From Astropecten irregularis (Eukaryota; Echinodermata; Asteroidea; Paxillosida; Astropectinidae), in contig OZ020252.1 of NCBI GenBank assembly GCA_963971285.1, positions 21,393,806-21,457,805 of the forward strand: a stretch of 64,000 bases of DNA, read 5' to 3'. The position numbers and the translations under genes are program-made. A model generated the notes under the pieces. That model was not told where the DNA came from and did not search any database. It saw only the letters and a program-made list of their open reading frames with translations. Below, piece by piece: positions 22,001 through 29,075 of this stretch. How positions within the stretch are numbered: position 1 is the stretch's first letter; each line of letters opens with the position of its first letter.

Positions 22001-23088
22001 GAAGCAAACTGTCGCTGCCTATATCCTTATGAACATTTCCTTGGTATGATCAAAATAGATGCCCTCTCAGCCGACAGACTGGCCGTTCCCAACGAGATAG
22101 TTCAGATGCTGCTCCATCTACAGAGTGTACGGGAGAGCGGCTACCCATCGGAGGAACATCTCCATATCGAATCTCTGGTTGCCAAGGTAGTCTGTCCCTA
22201 CCTGGGAACAAAGGGGTTGTACTTGGGCGGCGACGAACCCATAGTGGCTGCCAAAATACAACAACCGTCCATGCAAGATGCCCTTCGGAAAAGACAAGGC
22301 AAGTTTCTCATTCATTAGGTTCTCCAATGTACTCAGTGCTGCATGGTGTGCCATGCATCATTGGCCTGTTGTTGTGTCAGCAATAACAGTTTCCATACCC
22401 CCAAATTACTAGGTATATCAAACAGTCCTTTTCATGGTATTATGGCTAAGTAGCTTGCGATGAAACCAGGCTTTTCTTGGTAAATCATGTTTACTTGTTT
22501 ACTTCAGACTGTTTAAACCCAACATCACTTGAATTGTATCAATCATTGGAATGCATTTTCATTGAGATGCTCAGTTTTTCTCGGTCATAGTATTCACTGC
22601 AAGTGTCTCTTGGTATTACTTGTACATGTAATGGCATCATGTCACTAATGACAAAGGGCAAGTATCTTGCATGCCATTCACAGACCCATATTATCATCCG
22701 TGAACATTGGGGCTAATTCCCTCCTTAATCATAATCTTGATAACAGAGCACTTAGCTAAGAGATATAAGGATGAAGTAAGGCTGTGCTTTCCTTAATTCC
22801 ATCATTTCAATCATTTCCACACTACCATGAACAGAAAACGGCAGGGGTCACCGCACCAGACCAACAAGCCTCCAGTTCAGCGAGCCACCCTCCCGATCAA
22901 CCAGCGACATACTGTCGTCGCCCAACCAAACGCCCACCTTGTCCCCTCGGGAACACTCAGCGAGCCTCAGCGCGATACGTAGATCACCCACGTCGCGTCG
23001 AAGGGGCAGCCACCAGTTGTCGTCACTGGAGACGTTACTCGAGGATGAAAAGAAACGAAGTTACGAGATGACCGACCACGAGTGCTGA
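9832..23088 (+). CDS. PRR5: PRR5/PRR5L (Protor) TORC2-associated protein, 8 coding exons
   Basis: The coding exons are 9832-10067, 15490-15570, 16840-16888, 18765-18822, 20522-20613, 21641-21719, 22059-22298 and 22835-23088, which total 1089 nt and 362 aa. The protein matches vertebrate PRR5 in order. The segment around 76-106 holds the DDWNSV and LNEQVR blocks, 107-142 matches the GEFLTDYY block, 142-172 ends in RAIFCPVQ, and 199-278 contains EIVQMLLHLQSV and VVCPYLGTKGL. Together these form the HbrB domain. The tail (279-362) is Ser/Pro/Arg rich. Human PRR5 and PRR5L are of similar length (about 370-390 aa). The family binds Rictor in mTOR complex 2. An in-frame stop lies at 9817-9819, so the ATG at 9832 is the first Met, with A at -3. 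Intron 7 uses a GC donor. The gene may be the single invertebrate counterpart of both vertebrate paralogues. Confidence 0.93.
10386..10418. repeat. Short hairpin CCATGGAGGT/ACCTCCATGG
   Basis: Perfect 10-bp arms surround a 13-nt AT-rich loop. It resembles the hairpin at 19668-19697 in arm core and in flanks (TTGTRCC before, GTRC..AGT after). Confidence 0.65.
10652..10712 (-). repeat. tRNA-like repeat with GTGARCAAAGAAA end
   Basis: It starts TGAAAAGTGAGCAAAGAAA and continues TTGACTGGAGCGGGATTCGA, the same left arm as the palindrome at 27991. It is truncated after the anticodon-arm region. Confidence 0.7.
13555..13820 (-). repeat. Foldback family C copy
   Basis: The left half (GTACATGAAATAATAA ... 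GAGAAAATAGCGAAA) matches 60690-60780 and the reverse strand of 57340-57430. The right half is like family A. The centre is a GATCTTGCCAAGATC palindrome. Confidence 0.7.
14115..14467 (+). mobile_element. Foldback family A, full copy 1
   Basis: It is flanked by TTAA at 14111-14114 and 14468-14471. The terminal inverted repeats read AGGTAGTATCATA and its complement. The centre has a perfect 16-nt palindrome GATCTTTTAAAAGATC (14278-14293). It is non-coding. TTAA flanks are the target duplication of piggyBac-type transposases, so a piggyBac-mobilised MITE is likely. Confidence 0.88.
14472..14844. mobile_element. TTAA-flanked foldback family B
   Basis: It starts directly after the TTAA that ends the family A copy, and ends before TTAA at 14845-14848. 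The inverted ends are AGGCATTGCATACGTTTGGT and ACCAAACGTATGCAATCCCT. The centre has a 13-bp-arm hairpin (14636-14667, CTGAGAAGCGTTA). No protein is encoded. Confidence 0.87.
15490..15570 (+). CDS. PRR5: PRR5 coding exon 2
   Basis: The acceptor is TTTCAG and the donor GTAAGA. It is read with two bases carried in and two carried out. It encodes residues 79-105 (SVQKKVLSLF...LNEQV), which align with the human block 'SIHNGVIAVF...LNEGV'. Confidence 0.93.
15571..16839 (+). other. PRR5 intron 2
   Basis: No exon or bounded repeat is recognised apart from a short TGTACATGTACATGTACAG run near 16519. Frames here (for example 15967-16203) lack coding features. Confidence 0.7.
16840..16888 (+). CDS. PRR5: PRR5 coding exon 3
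   Basis: A 49-nt exon between acceptor TTGTACAG and donor GTGAGC. It encodes residues 106-122 (RAALKSEIGEFLTDYYK), the counterpart of the human LLKTELGSFFTEY block. Confidence 0.92.
16889..18764 (+). other. PRR5 intron 3
   Basis: It contains C homopolymers (17119-17129 and 18253-18271) and the long hairpin at 17137-17290. There is no exon apart from the flanking ones. Confidence 0.75.
17137..17290. repeat. Long hairpin: 69-bp arms with one mismatch, 16-nt loop
   Basis: Arms 17137-17205 and 17222-17290 are reverse complements except for one T/A difference. The ends read TAAACTGTGC/GCACAGTTTA. Such near-identity implies recent formation or gene conversion. It is a good candidate for a short TA-target MITE, although a target duplication is not clear. 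Confidence 0.93.
18765..18822 (+). CDS. PRR5: PRR5 coding exon 4
   Basis: A 58-nt exon between acceptor GAATTGCAG and donor GTAAGT. It encodes residues 123-141 (KNLLRRGMDLMYSSIVLED) plus one base, equivalent to human NQLLTKGMVILRDKIRFYE. Confidence 0.9.
18823..20521 (+). other. PRR5 intron 4
   Basis: It holds the small CATGGAGGAAGGA hairpin at 19668-19697 and A/T runs near 20280. No exon is seen. A 144-codon frame on the - strand (18609-19043) overlaps exon 4 in antisense and has no motif. Confidence 0.7.
19668..19697. repeat. Short hairpin CATGGAGGAAGGA, 13-bp arms
   Basis: Perfect 13-bp arms surround a 4-nt loop (GATT). It is related to the hairpin at 10386-10418. Confidence 0.7.
20522..20613 (+). 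CDS. PRR5: PRR5 coding exon 5
   Basis: It is bounded by acceptor GTTTTCAG and donor GTATGA. It encodes residues 142-172, including LLASLAKQW and ILPTLRAIFCPVQ, the most recognisable part of the HbrB domain. Confidence 0.94.
20734..20949. mobile_element. hAT-type MITE, 216 bp, perfect 8-bp target duplication
   Basis: The ends read CAGTGGCGTCACC and GGCGACGCCACTG. Identical 8-bp copies of CCAACATA flank it (20726-20733 and 20950-20957). An 8-bp duplication with CAGTGGCG ends is the hAT signature. The interior is mostly G runs on the left half and C runs near the right end. It is non-autonomous. Confidence 0.92.
20961..21055 (+). repeat. tRNA-like repeat, right-arm orientation
   Basis: It runs GGATGGCTCAGTTGGTACTG (A-box-like) ... 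CGCCGGTTCGAAGACC (B-box-like) ... CCAGTCAATTTTTCTTTGTT. It matches the right arm of the palindrome at 27991-28184 including the tail. Confidence 0.72.
21641..21719 (+). CDS. PRR5: PRR5 coding exon 6
   Basis: It is bounded by acceptor TTTCCACAG and donor GTAAGT. It encodes residues 173-198 (TKGLTILQLSLLGFRDHIVL...), matching human 'VRQLALLHFRNAITL'. Confidence 0.93.
21746..21869. repeat. tRNA-like element with 15-bp inverted ends
   Basis: The inverted ends are AAGTGAACAAAGAAA and TTTCTTTGTTCACTT. Between them is a - strand tRNA-like sequence (GAGCGGGATTCGAACAGTGA ... CTCTTACCAACTGAGCTATC). It starts 27 bp after the PRR5 exon 6 donor. Sequence beyond the right end (CAGTCAGTTTCCC) also matches that at 28198-28210, so the full repeat is longer than these ends. 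Confidence 0.72.
22059..22298 (+). CDS. PRR5: PRR5 coding exon 7
   Basis: The acceptor is weak (AAAATAG). Residues 199-278 cover the last conserved helices (NEIVQMLLHLQSV, IESLVAKVVCPYLGTKGL). The donor is AAG|GCAAGT, a GC donor. Only that position keeps the frame into exon 8; without splicing the frame stops at 22316. Confidence 0.9.
22299..22304 (+). other. GC 5' splice site of PRR5 intron 7
   Basis: The sequence AAG|GCAAGT has the strong extended consensus typical of GC-AG introns. The 536-nt intron ends at ACCATGAACAG (22834). Phase 1 is preserved across it, joining ...KRQ to ENGRG.... No usable GT donor lies nearby in the exon. Confidence 0.8.
22835..23088 (+). CDS. PRR5: PRR5 coding exon 8 and stop
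   Basis: It encodes residues 279-362, a Ser/Thr/Pro/Arg-rich tail ending ...SYEMTDHEC, with stop TGA at 23086-23088. It contains SRRRGS at 332-337, echoing RRRGS in exon 1. The tail has little sequence identity to vertebrates, as expected for this variable region. Confidence 0.85.
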
Positions 23089-23545
23089 TAATACTTACAC
23101 ATTCCATTGCAAGATTTGTACATATTAAATGCTTTAACAAAGTTGTTTTTTTTTCATAAAGAGACTTTATAGTTAATGAATCCGGCAGGATCTGGATTGA
23201 TAATATAATTACTTAATTAGACATTGCTTATTGGATCTCACAGTTAAAGGTTCGTGGGGTCTGACTGTATGCATGACTTTTGACAACTGATCGATGTATG
23301 CTGTTGTTGTGTGTTTTTGAATTTGGAGATTGCCATTTACTCAAGTTCGTCCCTACTTTTCCATTTCATTTTTCAAATCAGTAAGTATTAAATGGCCCCC
23401 TTAGGCATCCCAGACCATTTACAACTTTAGCGATGAAGTTTAAAAGCAAAGAGACCACAGAGAACACTAACTCCAGCATAAGAAGTCTAGCATAGATTCA
23501 GTGCAACAAATACAGAGTGATTAGAATCAAACTTTACTTGAAGGA

Positions 23546-23551
23546 AATAAA
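23546..23551 (+). promoter_or_regulatory. Candidate poly(A) signal for PRR5
   Basis: AATAAA, 457 nt after the stop codon. A second AATAAA lies at 23610-23615, and an ATTAAA lies nearer at 23124-23129. The one used is unknown. Confidence 0.35.
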
Positions 23552-25871
23552 AAAGAGAAAAACATGAATGTACATCTCAGATTTCTCAGTGATGAATGCT
23601 TAACAATGAAATAAAGTTCAGCACCTTTAGTGTTTGGTTAGCCTCGCTATTGTGACACCGATTTTGACAGACTTGCCTAAGGATCAGACTGTCTATGAAA
23701 TGCTGTGTCAATGCTAGTGTGGCTAATGTTTGGTCAGTTACTGTAGTGAACTCATGCAGTCATAAGACTGTCAGTGTTACATTTAACATTAAAAGTGTGT
23801 GTGAAGCTGGAATAATGTTGTGGTATGTAATCCCCTGTCCCATGTTGCTTTAATAATTTGTTAGATCTAATGGTTTATTATAGTTATACTGAGAGTAGTT
23901 CTTGATGAAACCCTTCCACGCCCCTTTCAGTGTTTTCCCACTTTATTCTTGTCCACTTTAAAAGCCCAGATCCAATTTGACTACAGGCCATGTCCATTAG
24001 GTCTAATTCTGTCCCATGTAGAGGTCTGTGCCATCCCTGAAGGATGCAGACTAATTAGACTCTAGGGGATGACAAACGTGCAGAAAATATAAAAGTCAAG
24101 ATATATACTGCCGTTGCTTGAGTGAATAGATTGAGGATGATAACATGCATTAAAAGCTTGGAGCTTTCTAAATTGTTGCCAACAGACAATCAGTCAGGAT
24201 CTCCTTCAAACATTTCCACAACCATCTTTCTATGGAAGTATGTTAAAAAACAATCAGCATTTTGTCATTTAGAATCCATTTGCATTTATAATGACAAAAA
24301 CAAGAATGGTAAATTGTATACTTTTTGGCTTCCACTAATGTGTTTTCATATCTTATCCCCAGGATGTATTCAAACCCCATAAACATGTAGAATTTATGTT
24401 AAGATTAATTTATGTGCAACTGTTATGTCATACGTCAATTTTTGTTTAGTCCATGCCCATAACATGTTCACCCATACATGTACCTGCAGCAATGACCCTT
24501 CTACCTTCATCTGTACCATAATAGAAGTATTATTACAGAATCAAATACTATGCAATTCATGAACTGAGAACTATTATTATTCTGTAAGGTTTACGGAACA
24601 GTGACATGAAAATAAGATGAAAACTTCAGTGCTGGCTGTCTGAACTGCATAAAAAGGCAACTGGCAATATTTTGTTGACTTATACTCAATAAATACTCTA
24701 AACCTGTTTCAGGGTTCAAACAAGAAGAAGAAATTAATGTAATATACAGAAGGCTATATACTCCGGAAGGTGGATGGCAGTTTGTGAAACTTTAAAAACA
24801 ATTATTGTTTGTCTTTGCTGTCAGGTTGCAATTGTTTTATGTCGCTATTTTTCTTTGCCAGATTAGCTATTGTTAATTAACTTCTTTATTTCATAATAAA
24901 CCAGGTTTAAATGATTTAATGAATCTAAAGATATATGAAATTTAATAATTATGTTTATGATCAAGAATGATTTCTTCTATATGTACATTTTTGTGAATTC
25001 ATTAAATATATTATGAACATAGAGATATGGCAGACAAACCGACATTGGTGTGACATTACTTTGTTTGCATATTTGTTGATAGCACGATAGTTGCAGACAC
25101 TCCTACAGAAAGACAAATAGCAACTCAGCAATTCCCCATGAAAAATAATATGATTTCACTGAACTTTGTAGAAACAGAAACACGTAATTTACTAAAATCT
25201 TAAATCTTGATTGAAAAGAAATGATTACTCCTAATTAATGTTGATATAGGATTCCTTCAAACCTAATTATCAACTCAGTGTAAAGACTGCAGATAGACTT
25301 AATGTGCTTTATCTTTTAACCAGCAGGCTAGGTGCAACAAGTGTAAAAATGATGCTGTAAATTTCAGTTAATCTCTAATAACAATAGCATCTGACTAGAA
25401 CATATAAATGTCAACAATTGACACTAAGGCAGAATGGCAAACTGAAAATTTGTCAATTCTAACAGGTCATATATAAACAGCTCAAAACGTGAACATGATT
25501 TTGAAAACAACTTCAAAGTCACAAAAAGGAACCAAATGTCACCTGAAATAGCATATTATCTGTTTTTTTCAGCATACATGATAAAAGATCCCCTGACACA
25601 CCAAATCATCATCCCCTTAAGAAAGTGCACAATTGTTCCCTCATCACATCATTTGTTGGGCACCACGGCCAAATCTTAAAGAAACTGACTGACATGAAAT
25701 ATATTGAGGGTTTGAAGCCTTCATGTAAAAACAAGAGTTGAAATTAAGGGTCTCTGTTTGGGGATGGGGGGGGGGGTTCAGCCTAAAAATCAGTGCGGCA
25801 TTGTGTTTTTTTGCCCTTTTTTATCTAGTGAACTATTGAACTACATGTATGCTAAGGTTTGGGCCTATTAA

Positions 25872-26210
25872 AGGTAATATACTTTGGTTTTTGTCAAAGA
25901 AATGCAGATTCATGGGCAAAAATATCAAGAAAGATACAGCAACAGTCATCTGTAAAATTTCGGCCAGTCCCATATAGTGCCCACCTTTTTTAGAAAACAG
26001 TGAAAAACGCCCACAGTATTTTTAAAATCTTTCCATCGTTATTTTTGATCTTTAAAAGATCATTGTTCTTGGTCATTGATTTTACTCTTTTCTGGATAAA
26101 TACAGCATTTCAGCAGAAAAACTTCAACGAAATGTTTCTACCATCACCATCTTTATACCCTGTAAGTTATAGGTAAATCTGCAAAGATTTCAGTTTCTGT
26201 ATGCTACCAT
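25872..26210 (-). repeat. Foldback family A, truncated copy
   Basis: The left TTAA (25868-25871) and the end AGGTAATATACTTTGG are present. The interior matches the other copies. The right terminal repeat is lost after GTATGCTACCA. Confidence 0.78.
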
Positions 26211-26507
26211 CAAATCAGCTCAATATTGATTTCTCTGAGTGGAAATGTGACTGCAATCTCTCTAGAAATTTTGACTAAAAAAAAAAATCAAACTTGGAAA
26301 GATCGGCCTAAATGACACTTGGGGTGCTGTCTTACTTATATCGGTTGAAATCTGAGACAACTTAAAAGCTTCCAGTGCGGGGACCAGTAAACAGAATGCC
26401 TTCTTTGAAATGAAATGGATTAGCTTGGGGCAACCCGACTACCATCCACTCATTCTGTGATATGCCAGATCACTTTATGAATGATGATCATCAACTTTAT
26501 CATCATG

Positions 26508-26670
26508 TTAATACTTGCCGTTGTCTAGAGCGTGCTTGTTCTGTGTTGGAAACAGGGCATTCTGCAGAGGAATGAAGGACCGGGTCTGGGTAGACAAACT
26601 GGCAATAGGAAGGGGTTGGAAGTTTGACATCGTAGAGGAGGAAGATGATGGGAAGGTCTGAAGGACTGTC
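26508..26670 (-). CDS. DMRT coding exon 4 and stop
   Basis: The acceptor TTTTTTGACTCCAG joins the frame as ..AS-R-TVLQTF. It encodes residues 446-499, ending NKHALDNGKY with stop TAA at 26508-26510. It is placed by splice signal and phase only, with no conserved motif, so it is less certain than exons 1-3. Confidence 0.7.
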
Positions 26671-29039
26671 CTGGAGTCAAAAAATTGAAAGAGACAAAAA
26701 CAGAGAATAACATCAGCAGGCCCCAAATTTCACAGAGACTACAAAAGCTGTGATCTTGACTGTGGCCTTGATGGCCACTAGTGATCGAATTGGCCCCTTA
26801 GCTCACAGACAAATAATTTTTTATCTACTGCAAATGCCCCTAATTATACTGGGTAAATGACCTTGCCCCTTCAAGGAATTATGAGTGATTTATTGTACAT
26901 ATATACAGTACATGTATTCCAACATGAGCAGGCGCTAGAGAGGCACCAATCAGCTGACAACAGGCTCAAGCAAGGCAGTCATACATACAGACTTTTGAGC
27001 TTCAGTTTTTGTTGCAATCCATTTTGGAATCCATACATCGTTGGCCTCTGATTGAAGATGTATTCAACAAAGTTAAGTAAACTAATCACAAAACTGGTAA
27101 TAAGGCCTTAAGGGACCACAAGTCAAAATGGTCAGTTTGATTGTGATGCCGCAGAAGAAAACCCCAAATGTATGTACAGGCACATACGATTATCAATACA
27201 CAGTGACCTCAGGACTACATTTTTCAAAAGTATTTCACAAACTCCAAGAATTGGATTTTTCTGATTCATAGCCCTCAGGACATTGACTTCCCGAATCTCT
27301 TGACGTTTAATACACAAACCTTGAAGCCACTGAAGTGTGGGCAATATTGGCTTTGGGTGCTTCACAGGCTGGTCCCATTCCATTAAATCTGCTACCATGC
27401 CCCGCCGTGAGCTCTGCAGACTCCTCAAATGTGTCTGGTGGTGATGCTGCCTCCAATGAACTATCCTCTTGGGTGAAAGGATTCTGATGCGTTGAGCTCT
27501 GAAGCCCAACTGGCACAAAGGCGCTCTGCATCCCACCACTGCCACCTCCATTGTAGCTAAAATTGCTCCCGGAACTCCCATCTTGGATTCGGTACTGCGG
27601 AAACTGCTGCTGCTGTTGTTGCTGGTAAACAAGGAAGTTGGGTGAGTAGACCTGAGTGGTAGCTGGGGAGAACTTGGGTGCACTTAGCCCAAAGGAAAAT
27701 GGCAGGTGGCCATAGCTGTTGTACCGATTGAGGGTCACCATCTGACCGAACCTGCCGCTGCCTCCTCCATGTGAGCTGGCACTGGGTCCAAACATGGGGG
27801 ATGGCATGTCTGGAGCCTCGGGACCCCCTTGTGACAGCTGGATGGGGATCTCGTTGGGGAAGTCTGGCGAGGACTGGGTGCTGCTGTTGCCACTGCTCCC
27901 TAGCTGAAACTGGCTGCTGGAGTGAGAGTTGGCATGAAGGCTGTGGAGCTGTGATGTTCCTGCTAACAGTTTGAATACCAAAAAAATATTGAAAAGTGAA
28001 CAAAGAAAAATTGACTGGAGCGGGATTTGAACCAGCAGCCTTCGGAATATTGTACCGGTGCTCTTACCAACTGAGCTATCCAGCTATCCATTTAGATAGC
28101 TCAGTTGGTAAGAGCACCGGTACGGTATTGCGGAGGTCGCTGGTTCGAATCCTGCTCCGGTCAATTTTTCTTTGTTCACTTTTCATTACTAAATATTCAG
28201 TCAGTTTCCCTTGTGGTCATTTGAGGATTATCAAAGAAATTAATTACACGCCCTTCAAGTTGCTTTGCCTAACTGTCGCCAACAGTTCTTACAATTTCAA
28301 CTCCAAAAAAATCTGAAAGCATCTAATTTGATATTGTAATCCTTGGTAACATTTTATGGATTCGATGCAGGAAACTAAAACTTATCATTTTATGCAACTG
28401 TCACCATGTATAAAGAGCCATAATTTGTGCCGGTCACATAAAGAAATTGCTGAGCACTTTCAAATTTGACATTTTGGGGTTTTTGTCAGACTGTTTTTCA
28501 AACGTTTTTGCACCACTGGATCAATAATTAAAGTAAATGTTAATATTGCATTGCCAGATTTATCATTTGCAAGTACACTGGAATTTCAGTCTGCAATTGC
28601 AGTTATTTTTTTTGCAGCAAACTTTACAGCACAACCTAAAAACCCACCCCATGCAGTTTGTAGGCTCAATCCTATTTATGTCAGTAGGTCTACTAAAGGT
28701 ATTCTGGTTAAAAGAGGGCAGTATTTCAAACAGTGCTGGTAGCTCAAGTTTATATACTAAGACAACAGCACAACATCTCAAACTTAACAAAATACTTTTG
28801 TAAAAAATGGATTGCTGAAATTACACTTTTCTATGGACGTTTTTTCAAAATTACCAGGCATCATTTTTAAAAATCATTATTATTTTGTTTACCTTGTTCA
28901 CTATGGGTATTGTGCATCATGTCAGTAGATGACTGACTGGCCACACATGTCCCACAGTGCACTGGGAATAGGTTGGCAGAGCTGGACTTGGCATTTCCCT
29001 GATGGGGATCTCCAGCCCCAGCAACGAGGGTGTATGGAG

Positions 29040-29075
<36 letters not shown>

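Larger units (their letters stand above)
23089..26507. other. Convergent intergenic region (PRR5 and DMRT 3' ends)
   Basis: It holds the 3' UTRs of both neighbours, whose limits I cannot fix, and a truncated family A copy (25872-26210). There is no coding exon. Confidence 0.6.

Noticed and set aside
27991..28184. Two working tRNA genes head to head
   Set aside because: The acceptor and anticodon stems are poorly paired, and the unit recurs in truncated form at several loci, as a repeat would.
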